A stretch of DNA of 47,459 bases from Erysipelotrichaceae bacterium (GTDB taxonomy: Bacteria; Bacillota_I; Bacilli_A; Erysipelotrichales; Erysipelotrichaceae). The stretch lies in assembly GCA_012516665.1 (NCBI GenBank), contig JAAYWN010000012.1, positions 1-47,459 of the forward strand, in the 5' to 3' direction. Below the pieces are notes generated by a model that was given only the letters and a program-made list of their open reading frames with translations, was not told the DNA's origin and did no database searches. A program made the position numbers and the translations under genes. Positions 1 to 7,732 of this stretch are shown here, piece by piece. Position 1 is the first letter of the stretch. Every line of letters starts with the position of its first letter.

Positions 1-99
1 CAAGGAAAGTTTATATTCCACCAATGTCACATCCTTGGAAGCGCGCAACCTTCTTACGGGCACAAGAAAAAGCCCATAAGCACCACCAATTTGGCTTCT

Positions 100-126
100 A
101 AAAACAGCGGGAGAAAACTCCCGCTG
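100..126 (-). terminator. Rho-independent terminator, minus strand
   Basis: A perfect 9-bp stem (CAGCGGGAG / CTCCCGCTG) with an AAAA loop is followed on the minus strand by a run of five T. No minus-strand gene is visible just to its right, so it may serve a lost gene or an unrecognised transcript. Confidence 0.65.
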
Positions 127-258
127 ATATCTCATCTATTCTGTGTCATTTTCGCTTGATATTGACATTTTACCCGCATATTCCTCTTCCGCAGGCCGGT
201 ATTTTGTTTGCTCCCCCTTTACAAAGATTTGATCCGTGCTATTCTATTGAAACAAATC

Positions 259-308
259 AGTGTCCTCAGCAAGTCAGCAATCTTTTTGATTGCGGAAAAG
301 AGGACACT
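259..308. repeat. Nested inverted repeat (double hairpin)
   Basis: Outer arms AGTGTCCTC (259-267) and GAGGACACT (300-308) enclose a second perfect hairpin, GCAATC-TTTTT-GATTGC (277-293). The 50-base unit would fold as a two-tier stem in either strand. It is not followed by a clear T run, so it is not an ordinary terminator. It could be a REP/MITE-like element or a structured RNA. Confidence 0.6.
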
Positions 309-439
309 TTCTTTATGAAAAAATCAGCTGGAGCACTTTCTGTCATAGGAAGAGAATAAACGAGCAGATAGGCCGGCACACATGAAGAAAAAGCGTGGTT
401 CCATCGCAAAAAGAAGAACATACATATCATTTTCCGCAA

Positions 440-459
440 GATGCATATTTTTATGCATC
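440..459 (+). promoter_or_regulatory. Hairpin just upstream of the Shine-Dalgarno
   Basis: GATGCATA and TATGCATC form a perfect 8-bp stem with a TTTT loop. It ends 3 bases before the GGAGG (463-467) of the gene starting at 475. In the mRNA it would abut the ribosome binding site. It could equally be a DNA operator. Confidence 0.45.
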
Positions 460-474
460 AATGGAGGAACTCTT

Positions 475-1071
475 ATGAAATATGATGCTGAAACTGAATT
501 AGTTGCTGTGGAACATGGAAATCATGGTGACGTGCACTATGGTCACCGTATTCCTCGGTATCCATCACTTACTGCGGATATTGTCTGCAGGACGAATGAA
601 GGATCTCCTGAGAAAAAGCGAGGCGACCCAGGTTTTATTTCTATTGAGCGTGTGCCAAAGATTGCCAGTCTAACAGTGATTTATGACTATGATCCGATGA
701 CGGATAAAAAAATACCGCTGGGGTATGCTGATCATGATGACGAATGCTGGAAACATGGTGATACCAAGACCGTCGATGTCTATGATCCTGTTTGGAATCT
801 GGAACGTCTTGGGTACTTTCATAATGGATCCAGTATGGGCTGCAGCTATGATGCGGATGCTTTTAAAGCACTGATCCGCAATGAATACACTTCTTCTGAA
901 TCTATTCGAATGGCGAAACTTGATGAACTGTACCTCACCTATTCCTATCGCCCGAAATTTGCCTGTCTAAATGATGATGCAGACTGTATTAAGAAAATGA
1001 ACTTTGTAAACTTTGATGATGAGGAAGCTGACTTCCCTGTGTATACTGTGAAACTGCATCGGCTGAAATAA
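475..1071 (+). CDS. Hypothetical protein, 198 aa
   Basis: I do not recognise this protein. The start at 475 is chosen over the ORF-track start at 382 because GGAGG lies 7 bases before this ATG. The product is soluble, acidic, rich in Asp, Tyr and His, and has no signal peptide or membrane segment. Visible pieces include HGNHGDVHYGHR near the N-terminus, GYADHDDECWKHGD in the middle and a Cys/Asp cluster (CLNDDADC) near the C-terminus, which could bind metal. It stands alone on the plus strand, with a hairpin before its ribosome binding site and a terminator-like hairpin after its stop. The neighbouring gene is convergent. It may belong to a mobile or accessory segment; no function is assigned. 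Confidence 0.75.
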   Translation: MKYDAETELVAVEHGNHGDVHYGHRIPRYPSLTADIVCRTNEGSPEKKRGDPGFISIERVPKIASLTVIYDYDPMTDKKIPLGYADHDDECWKHGDTKTVDVYDPVWNLERLGYFHNGSSMGCSYDADAFKALIRNEYTSSESIRMAKLDELYLTYSYRPKFACLNDDADCIKKMNFVNFDDEEADFPVYTVKLHRLK

Positions 1072-1073
1072 TA

Positions 1074-1106
1074 GTCTGGAAGACCCTATGGTCCTCCAGA
1101 CCTTTT
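1074..1106 (+). terminator. Probable terminator of the 475-1071 gene
   Basis: GTCTGGA...TCCAGAC hairpin (arms near 1074-1080 and 1095-1101, with inner GACC/GGTC pairing), followed by a short CTTTT run. The stem is strong but the T run is weak. Confidence 0.6.
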
Positions 1107-1144
1107 GGATATTGAAAACTTCTGCATTATTCAGAACATTCAGA

Positions 1145-1768
1145 TCATAGTTTTCTCATACTATCAAGGACTCTGCCTTCATATGTAAAGAAGATTGGAC
1201 CTCGAAGAGATTTCTTGTTCAGCAGTTTCTCTGCCAGAGCAGATAGAGTGGAAGTTTCTTTTCCATACTGAACATGCGTGTCATCCACAATAGTTGCTGC
1301 TACTTTCTTATTTTTGATAAAGACAACCTTATCTCCCGGCTTGAGACCAATCATTGAGAAACAGAACCGTTTCTTCCTAGCAGCATTTTCCTTAGCTGTT
1401 TTATCTTCCTTCATTTCTTCTGTGCTCATTTTGAAAAGATGCAGATATTTTTCTGTTCCGGATATCTTCGCAACGGATTGCAGCAGATCATAAGCATCTT
1501 CTGCACTCATCGCATAAAACTCCCTGACTCGTTTCTTCCCTTTAAGCTCTTCCACAGACCGCAGATCGGGATTTAACTTGTCGATCAGCTTATGCACTTC
1601 TACATCTGAAAGCCTTTGATCCGTATCATACGTAGCATAAATACGAAAAGCAAAAGGCACAGCAGTTGAACGGTTCAGTTCATCAAGCCGTTTCTGCGCA
1701 TCAGCCGCATACCCAATCTTCACGTATTCCTTGAAGGAAGGATTTGTCATGATATAAATTGATCCCAT
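1145..1768 (-). CDS. GIY-YIG family protein with RAMA/DUF4357-like C-terminus
   Basis: Residues 1 to about 85 match the T5orf172-type GIY-YIG nuclease fold: SIYIMTN, then YVKIGYAAD, then an RLDELNR helix. After a Lys/Glu-rich linker, residues about 140-207 (GLKPGDKVVFI, VQYGKETSTLSALAEKLL, then GPIFFTYEGR) resemble RAMA or DUF4357-type modules. Those are proposed in the literature to recognise DNA context or modified bases and often sit with restriction systems. ATG at 1768 follows GAGGAAACCACT. No methylase or restriction subunit is adjacent. The GIY-YIG assignment is fairly secure, the C-terminal one is tentative, and I cannot tell whether the enzyme is active. Confidence 0.7.
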   Translation of the reverse strand: MGSIYIMTNPSFKEYVKIGYAADAQKRLDELNRSTAVPFAFRIYATYDTDQRLSDVEVHKLIDKLNPDLRSVEELKGKKRVREFYAMSAEDAYDLLQSVAKISGTEKYLHLFKMSTEEMKEDKTAKENAARKKRFCFSMIGLKPGDKVVFIKNKKVAATIVDDTHVQYGKETSTLSALAEKLLNKKSLRGPIFFTYEGRVLDSMRKL

Positions 1769-1877
1769 AGTGGTTTCCTCTTATTCGATCATCATATCAC
1801 AAAGACGATTCTGCAATGAACAATACTGAACGGAATTCGATCCTTTCTGCTTAAAGCAAAAATCTTTTAAGTATTTT

Positions 1878-2507
1878 TCACTCCCATTCTTCCTTCTTTT
1901 TCCACTTTTTTCCTTCATTGTCTGCCGCTGCTGCATAGATCAGAATATGGTGCTTTGTTCGATCAAGACAATGCAGTGCTCCTTTGAGCGTTGCGCCAGT
2001 TGTTATGACATCATCGCAGAGGACGATCTTTTCTGGCAGTGCGATATTTTTCTGCAGTGAGATCTGATCTGCGATCTTCTGTCTGCCGGCATATGTCAGT
2101 TTTTTCTGTATAGTACTGTCATTTTTGATGAATGGTTCCATCATCGGCAGACCTAAAGAAGCATACATCTCCATCAGATGCGAAAAGCCTCTTTCTTTTT
2201 TCTTCTCTTCTGCACTTGGCATCATGCATAAAGTCATACCACGATATCTCCGCCGCAGTTTTCTGATCATCGGATGCAGAAAAGCATCCTTCAGTGCTTC
2301 ATCGCCGCATTCTTTATACTGGATCAAGTTTGCCGAGAACCCCTCACGATATAAATAATCACTGTCTGCCTGTATCCCATCAACAAAGAAGCTCTGCGGA
2401 TAATATTTCCATTGTTTCCGACAAGTCAAGCAAAGCGGATCATCGCCAAACAGAATGTCTCGGATACTGCATTCTCCCAGTTCCCTTCCGCACATCAGAC
2501 ATCGCAT
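1878..2507 (-). CDS. comFC: ComF family phosphoribosyltransferase-like protein
   Basis: The protein begins with two CxxC pairs (CLMCGREL, then CLTCRKQW), the zinc-ribbon head of ComFC. It ends in a type I phosphoribosyltransferase domain with the PRPP loop VLCDDVITTGAT. In competent Gram-positives ComFC assists DNA uptake and transformation; the exact reaction is unsettled. I start it at 2507 (MRCLMCGREL, 209 aa) rather than 2540, because that begins at the conserved zinc ribbon. This still overlaps the end of comFA by 13 bases, so translation is probably coupled. It is the last gene of the comFA-comFC pair. Confidence 0.88.
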   Translation of the reverse strand: MRCLMCGRELGECSIRDILFGDDPLCLTCRKQWKYYPQSFFVDGIQADSDYLYREGFSANLIQYKECGDEALKDAFLHPMIRKLRRRYRGMTLCMMPSAEEKKKERGFSHLMEMYASLGLPMMEPFIKNDSTIQKKLTYAGRQKIADQISLQKNIALPEKIVLCDDVITTGATLKGALHCLDRTKHHILIYAAAADNEGKKWKKKEEWE

Positions 2508-3643
2508 GATGCATTTGCCTCCTGCAGGCTCTGTACGCACTTTTCGCAGAGCTCGCTCTTTTCACTGCATAGGAACAGGACATCTCCATAAGGATCTTCA
2601 AAAGATCTTCCTGCTCTGCCCGCCATCTGGATCAGCCCTGCCTCATCAAAAATGCCGTGATCTGCTTCATAGACACAGATATCTGCCCGCGGGATCGTCA
2701 CACCTCTTTCCAATACTGTCGTTGCCACAATGACACTGTGTTCTTTGGCCCGGAATGATGAAATGACAGCGTCCCTTTCTTCTGTCTTTGAAGTGCATAC
2801 GGAACAGTCATACAGAAAAGACAGAAATAGATGCAGGCGCTTGGCTTCCGCAATGGTAGGCACAAAGATCATCCGCGGATGATCATCATGATTTTCCAGC
2901 CATCGCAGAAGATAGAAGAGCAGAATGCCTTTCGGCCCTACATGAATCTTTGGTACAGGGATGGGCTTGCCATGCGGCCGCTGATTCAGCGTCAGACAGA
3001 TCATCGTTCCTTCTCTGACTTGCTTCATCAGCTCATCATCCGGCGTAGCTGTCAGATAAATGCTGTGTCCCCGGCATGCCGTTTTTGCAATGCCATGCAG
3101 CACCTCACTGCCGCGGAAAGGGAACGCATCCGGTTCATCAAGGATCAGCAGATCAAAGGCATCATAGTAGCGATACAGCTGATGTGTCGTACAGACGATC
3201 AGATCGCCGTCGGTAACCGCAGTATACCCTTGGCATACGGGAATCACATTCGCATTCACAAAGTATTTCTGCAGGCGTTCAGCCACTTCCAATACGACCT
3301 GCCGTCGGGAAATCGCAAAACATACTTTTAAATGATGCTTCAGGAACATGGCGATGGAGCCAATCGAAATTTCAGTCTTGCCAGCTCCGCAGCAGCATCG
3401 CAAGAGCACGTCATATCTGACAATGTTTTTCATGCATGCATCGCTGATCATCTTCTGCTGCTCTGTCAATGGATACGTCAGGACATATTCTTCGCTGTTT
3501 TCGCGGATCGGTGCAAGAACAGCGGGATCCTTTTCTTCCTCGATCATTGCTCTGCCGAAAGAAATACATTTCCGACAATACCATCCTGCTGTGCCATGGC
3601 AGAAAAAAGCTGGATCTTCATTCAGACATCTTGGACATCTCAT
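2495..3643 (-). CDS. comFA: ComFA-type DEAD-box DNA translocase
   Basis: 382 aa, close to the usual family size. An N-terminal zinc-finger segment (CPRC...WYCRKC) precedes a superfamily 2 helicase core. Visible motifs are Walker A CCGAGKTE, the Walker B/DEAD equivalent LDEPDAFPF, TATP (motif III) and QMAGRAGRS (motif VI). ComFA drives import of single-stranded DNA during natural transformation, at the cytoplasmic side of the ComEC channel. No other late competence genes are in the window. The Walker A is preceded by three cysteines (RCCCGAGKT), slightly unusual for the family. It overlaps comFC and lies 60 bases downstream of ispD. Confidence 0.92.
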   Translation of the reverse strand: MRCPRCLNEDPAFFCHGTAGWYCRKCISFGRAMIEEEKDPAVLAPIRENSEEYVLTYPLTEQQKMISDACMKNIVRYDVLLRCCCGAGKTEISIGSIAMFLKHHLKVCFAISRRQVVLEVAERLQKYFVNANVIPVCQGYTAVTDGDLIVCTTHQLYRYYDAFDLLILDEPDAFPFRGSEVLHGIAKTACRGHSIYLTATPDDELMKQVREGTMICLTLNQRPHGKPIPVPKIHVGPKGILLFYLLRWLENHDDHPRMIFVPTIAEAKRLHLFLSFLYDCSVCTSKTEERDAVISSFRAKEHSVIVATTVLERGVTIPRADICVYEADHGIFDEAGLIQMAGRAGRSFEDPYGDVLFLCSEKSELCEKCVQSLQEANASCDV

Positions 3644-3703
3644 ACCTTTTTATACGCGGCAAAGCTTCTCATTCTCAAAAAAAGTCCATTTTCCAATGAA
3701 CTT

Positions 3704-4345
3704 TCACTTCAGATCTTCCGGTGTCGTGATCTTGATATTTTCATAGCTTCCTTCAATTGCTTTAATTCTGACATCAGAATACCGTTCCACCAATGAGGCA
3801 TCATCCGTACCGACAAATCCCTCGGCCAGCGCTTTTTCCATGCATTGCAAGATCAATTCTGTATTGAATGCCTGCGGTGTCTGCGCCGCAGCCAAAGAAG
3901 AACGCTCATACGTTTCTTTGACGTAGCCATTCTCAATTTTTTTGATTGTATCTTTGCACGGGACCGTCAGCAGACAGGCTTGTTCGGTCTCCATGGCCTT
4001 CTTCAGATCATTTAAGTTTTCCAAAGAAAGATACGGTCTGGCGCCATCATGGATCATGACGATATCTCCGATAACAGCCTGCAATCCACTGTTCACGCTC
4101 TCTTGGCGTGTTTTCCCGCCAGCACACAATACGACCCTGCCAGAGAATCTTTCAGTCATATGATGTCTGTATTCCTTAGCGTCGGTCACGACGATCACCT
4201 GACAGCATTCCGGATCCTGCATAAAAACATTGACGGTCTTTTCCAAGATCATTTCGCCGCTGCTCAATTTGGCATAGACTTTATTAAAGCCAAGCTTCAT
4301 CCGCGATCCATTTCCGGCTGCTACGATCAATGCACTGTATTCCAT
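3704..4345 (-). CDS. ispD: 2-C-methyl-D-erythritol 4-phosphate cytidylyltransferase
   Basis: Catalyses CTP + MEP to CDP-ME, the third step of the non-mevalonate isoprenoid pathway. The nucleotide-binding signature LIVAAGNGSRM is at the N-terminus. The conserved HDGARPYL segment, VPCKDTIK, RSSLAAAQTPQAF and GTDDASLVE follow in family order. The start is moved from 4378 to 4345 because AAAGGGGATGGC precedes this ATG at good spacing. The resulting 213 aa is slightly short for IspD. It sits between a membrane protein gene upstream and comFA downstream on the same strand, not with other MEP genes. Confidence 0.93.
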   Translation of the reverse strand: MEYSALIVAAGNGSRMKLGFNKVYAKLSSGEMILEKTVNVFMQDPECCQVIVVTDAKEYRHHMTERFSGRVVLCAGGKTRQESVNSGLQAVIGDIVMIHDGARPYLSLENLNDLKKAMETEQACLLTVPCKDTIKKIENGYVKETYERSSLAAAQTPQAFNTELILQCMEKALAEGFVGTDDASLVERYSDVRIKAIEGSYENIKITTPEDLK

Positions 4346-4392
4346 GCCATCCCCTTTGTTGTATCCATTAAAGCACAATTCTGAACAAAGTT

Positions 4393-4420
4393 AAAAAAAA
4401 TCTCCTGAAACTCAGGAGAT
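4393..4420 (-). terminator. Terminator containing the stop codon of the upstream gene
   Basis: ATCTCCTGA / TCAGGAGAT, a 9-bp perfect stem with a 3-base loop, is followed on the minus strand by eight T. The TGA of the 4412-4903 gene forms part of the stem. This should separate that gene from ispD. Confidence 0.88.
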
Positions 4421-4903
4421 CAAAGCGCCCATAAAGCCATAGGATACAATTGTCATGATCACGGCTGCCAAAAAGATACCGAGCAGGATGGACAGCGAAG
4501 CCTTTTTCAGATCCATGTCAAATAAAGCAGCGGCCAATGAGCCTGTCCAAGCACCTGTGCCAGGCAGTGGAATACCAACGAACAGAGCCAATCCCCAAAA
4601 GCCAAATTTTTCAATCTTCGGTCTGTTCTTATCTGCTTTCTTTTCGACCCATTCAGCTAATTTAGAAAAATGATGATCGCTCAGCCAATGCAGAAATTTT
4701 TTAATACCAAGCAGAATGAACGGAATAGGCAGGATATTTCCAGCAACGCACCAGAATACCCCGGACCAAAGCGGCATATTCAGCATTCTTGCTAGGATCA
4801 ATCCACCTCTTTCTTCAATCAAGGGAATCATTGACACGAGAAATACCGACAGCCAATTTGGCAGCATCACATGTGCCGCCCACCAAACAACAAAAGACTC
4901 CAT
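4412..4903 (-). CDS. COG2426 small multidrug-export-type membrane protein
   Basis: 163 aa with about four hydrophobic segments. It shows the family pattern: SMIPLIEERGGLI near the N-terminus, an amphipathic cytoplasmic stretch around residues 75-100, then GIPLPGTGAWTGSLAAALF and a final glycine-rich transmembrane helix. Members are annotated as putative small multi-drug export proteins (DUF/COG2426), but transport has not been firmly shown to my knowledge. ATG at 4903 has an upstream AAAAAGGAGAATGCA ribosome binding site. It has its own sigma-A-type promoter (4932-4960) and its own terminator, which contains its stop codon, so it is probably monocistronic. Confidence 0.85.
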   Translation of the reverse strand: MESFVVWWAAHVMLPNWLSVFLVSMIPLIEERGGLILARMLNMPLWSGVFWCVAGNILPIPFILLGIKKFLHWLSDHHFSKLAEWVEKKADKNRPKIEKFGFWGLALFVGIPLPGTGAWTGSLAAALFDMDLKKASLSILLGIFLAAVIMTIVSYGFMGALIS

Positions 4904-4931
4904 TGCATTCTCCTTTTTATACGACCCGTGT

Positions 4932-4960
4932 ACTATATCATAGTGCGAAATTCACTGCAA
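4932..4960 (-). promoter_or_regulatory. Sigma-A-type promoter for the COG2426 gene
   Basis: On the minus strand, TTGCAG (4955-4960), a 17-base spacer and TATAGT (4932-4937) lie about 30 bases before the ATG at 4903. Confidence 0.6.
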
Positions 4961-5013
4961 ACCAAACTGCTGACGGCTGCCGCAAAAACTATCACATTGA
5001 GTAAAAAAGATTG

Positions 5014-5042
5014 TTGACACAGGTATATCGTTGGGGTATTAT
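5014..5042 (+). promoter_or_regulatory. Strong sigma-A-type promoter for the tRNA pair
   Basis: Consensus TTGACA (5014-5019), exactly 17 bases, then TATTAT (5037-5042). It ends 20 bases before tRNA-Ile, as expected for a strong stable-RNA promoter. Confidence 0.85.
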
Positions 5043-5062
5043 AAACAGGCAGTCGATGAAAC

Positions 5063-5139
5063 GGGCCTGTAGCTCAGGTGGCTAGAGCGCACCCCTGATA
5101 AGGGTGAGGTCGTTGGTTCAAGTCCATTCAGGCCCACCA
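5063..5139 (+). tRNA. tRNA-Ile (anticodon GAT)
   Basis: Full cloverleaf: acceptor GGGCCTG/CAGGCCC, D arm with CTCAGGTGGC, anticodon loop CTGATAA (GAT), T arm with GGTTCAAGTCC. The 3' CCA is encoded. It is followed 16 bases later by tRNA-Ala, the pair usually found in rRNA operon spacers. No rRNA is nearby. Confidence 0.96.
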
Positions 5140-5155
5140 TTCCATTGACTAATAT

Positions 5156-5228
5156 GGGGTTATAGCTCAGCTGGGAGAGCACCTGCTTTGCAAGCAGGGG
5201 GTCAGGAGTTCGATCCTCCTTAGCTCCA
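5156..5228 (+). tRNA. tRNA-Ala (anticodon TGC)
   Basis: Full cloverleaf: acceptor GGGGTTA/TAGCTCC containing the G3:U70 wobble that identifies tRNA-Ala, anticodon loop TTTGCAA (TGC), T arm AGTTCGATC. CCA is not encoded (ACT follows), so the CCA-adding enzyme is needed, unlike the neighbouring tRNA-Ile. Confidence 0.96.
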
Positions 5229-5231
5229 CTG

Positions 5232-5264
5232 AAAAAACAGACAATGAAAGTTGTCTGTTTTTTT
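5232..5264 (+). terminator. Terminator of the tRNA pair
   Basis: AACAGACAA / TTGTCTGTT stem directly followed by a run of T on the plus strand. It ends the tRNA-Ile/tRNA-Ala transcript. Confidence 0.9.
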
Positions 5265-5310
5265 CTGTTTTTCAGCAGATTTTGCGATACTCTAAAGATG
5301 AGGTGAATGT

Positions 5311-6297
5311 ATGACAGTTTTAAAAAAAATCAGAATACAGGAAATTGAAGGATTCCATATCGGAAATGCAGAATATCCTGAAGCAGGAACAGGCTGCACA
5401 GTCATCCTGCCGGAAAAGAAAACGCTCTGCGGTGCAGATGTGCGCGGAGGTGCGCCAGCAAGCAGAGAAAATGCTCTGCTCAGCCCTTTAGCAGCCAATG
5501 ACGGTGTACATGCCGTGCTGCTCTCAGGCGGTTCGGCGTATGGCTTAGATGCAGCCGGAGGAATCATGCAGTATCTAGAAAATAAAGGCATTGGCTTCCC
5601 CGTCGGCGGCGGGACCGTAGTGCCTATTGTCTGTGCATCCTGTATTCTTGATCTTGGATGCGGCAGCTCTGAAGTACGCCCTGATGCCGCTTTAGGCCAT
5701 CAAGCATGCATCAATGCTGAGAATGATCATTATCAGGATGGCTGCTATGGTGCCGGCACCGGTGCTACCTGCGGCAAATTCAGCGGTATGGAATACATGA
5801 TGAAAAGCGGTATCGGATCGGCGGCCTATCAGATCGGAGATCTCAAAGTTGGAGCCGTCATCTGTGTCAACTGTGCAGGTGATGTCTATGATGCTGGCAC
5901 AGGCAGAAAGATCGCCGGTGCCTTTAAGACAGCGGATCATGCATGGATAGACAGTGAAGAAGCACTGTATGCATCATTGACCAATGTATCTATGGGCGCC
6001 AATACAACGATTGGAGCGATCCTGACAAATGCCGCCTTTACAAAGACAGAACTTACGAAGATCGCCGGGATGGCACATGATGGTCTGGCTCGATCCATTC
6101 GGCCTATCCACACAATGTATGATGGCGATACACTGTACGCTCTAGGCACAGGCAAGATCAAAACAGATCTTAATCTTGTCGGTACTTTAGCTGCCAAAGC
6201 TGTCTCTGCTGCTATCGTCAATGCCATTGAAAGCTCTGTTTCTTTATTCGGCATTCCCGCAGCCGCAGATATACAGAAGGGAGAAGCTCATGAATAA
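5311..6297 (+). CDS. P1 (S58/DmpA-type) family peptidase
   Basis: 328 aa, matching the P1 peptidase family (DmpA/BapA relatives), Ntn-like enzymes that mature by self-cleavage and act as aminopeptidases. Visible signatures are GCTVILPE and GADVRGGAPASRE near the N-terminus, LLSGGSAYGLDAAGGIMQYL, and GANTTIGAILTNAAFTKTE, whose NTTI segment is the expected self-cleavage and nucleophile region. GMAHDGLARSIRPIHTMYDGD lies near the C-terminus. ATG at 5311 follows GAGGTGAATGT. There is no signal peptide, so it is probably cytoplasmic. It overlaps the next gene by 8 bases, implying coupled translation with a sugar hydrolase. The physiological substrate is unknown. Confidence 0.9.
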   Translation: MTVLKKIRIQEIEGFHIGNAEYPEAGTGCTVILPEKKTLCGADVRGGAPASRENALLSPLAANDGVHAVLLSGGSAYGLDAAGGIMQYLENKGIGFPVGGGTVVPIVCASCILDLGCGSSEVRPDAALGHQACINAENDHYQDGCYGAGTGATCGKFSGMEYMMKSGIGSAAYQIGDLKVGAVICVNCAGDVYDAGTGRKIAGAFKTADHAWIDSEEALYASLTNVSMGANTTIGAILTNAAFTKTELTKIAGMAHDGLARSIRPIHTMYDGDTLYALGTGKIKTDLNLVGTLAAKAVSAAIVNAIESSVSLFGIPAAADIQKGEAHE

Positions 6298-7732
6298 TGA
6301 TTTTCATTTTGAGCTGACTGATCACGATGTATCGATCTGGCGCGAACCATCAATGACAGAAGCAGAGGACGTTCGTGTTGCCTTCCAAAACAGCCAATAT
6401 ATTGCCGCAAACAATCATATCGAATTTTATGATCTGAAAGCAGATACTTCCTATGACATCCTGCTGAATGATCAGCACTATTCTTTTCATACTCTGCCAG
6501 CTAAGCGGCTCATCGACATCACCAAAGAGCCATACAGTGCAGAACCAGGCTGCCTCTGTACTGAAGCTCTGCAGAAAGCATGCAATGACTGTGATGAGAA
6601 CAGTGCCGTCTATATCCCGCAGGGCGTCTTCCTGACAGGAGCAATAGATCTGCATAGCTATTCATCCCTGTATTTGGCGAAAGGTGCTGTTCTGCAGGGC
6701 ACTGAAGATCCGGCTGATTATGAGCCAAGGATCTTGTCTCGCTTTGAAGGCACGGAAAGAATGTGCTACCGCAGCCTGCTGAATCTTGGTCATCTGGATC
6801 ACACAGCGGGACCGAACTGCACAGATGTGCTGATCTATGGACGCGGTGAGATCCGCGGCGGGGGCTTCCCGCTTGCGCAGAGATGCGCTGCTGCTGAGAA
6901 AGAGAATCTCAAATCATATCTTCATGATCATCCCGAAGAAGTCGCTGCCTGTGAAAATGAGAATACCATCCCATATCGATGCCGCGGAAAACTGATCAAC
7001 CTGTCAAACTGCAAAGATATACGCATCACCGGTCTGACCTTGGGCTATGGTCCGTCCTGGAACATCCACATGATCTATTCTGAGCATATCATTACGGATC
7101 ACTGCCGCATTCTTTCCGAAGGCGTATGGAATGGGGATGGATGGGATCCTGACAGCAGTGAAAACTGCATTCTGTATGCTTGCATCTTCAATACAGAAGA
7201 TGATTCCGTTGCCATCAAATCCGGCAAGAATCCCGAAGGCAATCTGATTGCCCGTCCGACAAAGCACATCCGTATCTTTGACTGTATTTCTCAATACGGT
7301 CACGGCATCTGCATCGGCAGTGAAATGTCCGGTGGGGTTGAAGATGTCCAGATCGCTGACTGCAGCCTTGAACATACCATGTGCGGCATCGAGATCAAAG
7401 CGACCAGAAAGCGCGGCGGCTATGTCAGACAGATTGCTGCAGCCAGATGTACTGTCGGTCATGTGCAGATCCATGCTGTTGCATACAATGATGACGGTAT
7501 TGCTGACAGCAGTGTACCGCTTCTGGAAGACTTTGCTTTCCATGATCTCCGGCTGACGGGCAGATACTATGGTGCAGATCATCAATGGTATGACTGTTCC
7601 AGCATCCTGATCCAGGGGTTTGATGCCCAGCATCCAGTCCAGAATATTCTCTTTTCACATCCCGAGATCCTGCAGCATAACGGCCTGCCGGTCGAAGATA
7701 TCAAATACAGCATCAATTATCAAAAGCAATAA
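6290..7732 (+). CDS. Glycoside hydrolase family 28 (polygalacturonase-like)
   Basis: 480 aa, read as a right-handed beta-helix hydrolase of family GH28, enzymes that cut polygalacturonate or rhamnogalacturonan. The family motifs are visible in order: NTEDDSVAIKSGKN (catalytic Asp pair), GHGICIGSEMSGG (GHG motif) and GIEIKATRKRGG (substrate-binding RxK region). A short N-terminal beta-sandwich-like part precedes the helix. The start at 6290, not 6221, is supported by AGAAGGGAGAAGCTC. It has no signal peptide, so it probably acts on imported oligosaccharides. It overlaps the P1 peptidase gene by 8 bases. No pectin transporter or other uronate gene is in the window. Confidence 0.92.
   Translation: MNNDFHFELTDHDVSIWREPSMTEAEDVRVAFQNSQYIAANNHIEFYDLKADTSYDILLNDQHYSFHTLPAKRLIDITKEPYSAEPGCLCTEALQKACNDCDENSAVYIPQGVFLTGAIDLHSYSSLYLAKGAVLQGTEDPADYEPRILSRFEGTERMCYRSLLNLGHLDHTAGPNCTDVLIYGRGEIRGGGFPLAQRCAAAEKENLKSYLHDHPEEVAACENENTIPYRCRGKLINLSNCKDIRITGLTLGYGPSWNIHMIYSEHIITDHCRILSEGVWNGDGWDPDSSENCILYACIFNTEDDSVAIKSGKNPEGNLIARPTKHIRIFDCISQYGHGICIGSEMSGGVEDVQIADCSLEHTMCGIEIKATRKRGGYVRQIAAARCTVGHVQIHAVAYNDDGIADSSVPLLEDFAFHDLRLTGRYYGADHQWYDCSSILIQGFDAQHPVQNILFSHPEILQHNGLPVEDIKYSINYQKQ

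Larger units (their letters stand above)
1..474. other. Non-coding, structured start of window
   Basis: I see no convincing gene in these 474 bases. ORF 156-359 has no ribosome binding site or recognisable protein character. The stretch holds three strong inverted repeats, listed separately, at 100-126, 259-308 and 440-459. A segment near 141-175 (TGTGTCATTTTCGC, then TTGATATTGACA) vaguely recalls the repeated termini of IS21-type insertion sequences. I cannot confirm that, because no transposase is present in the window. The region may be the edge of a mobile or rearranged segment lying to the left. Confidence 0.5.

Noticed and set aside
156-359. Small ORF of 67 codons on the plus strand
   Set aside because: No ribosome binding site, no protein-like composition, and it covers the inverted repeat at 259-308, so it is probably not a gene.
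5063-5228. Part of an rRNA operon
   Set aside because: No 16S or 23S sequence lies on either side; a consensus promoter and a terminator enclose the pair.
7004-7633. 209-codon minus-strand ORF
   Set aside because: Antisense to the GH28 gene, with no RBS.
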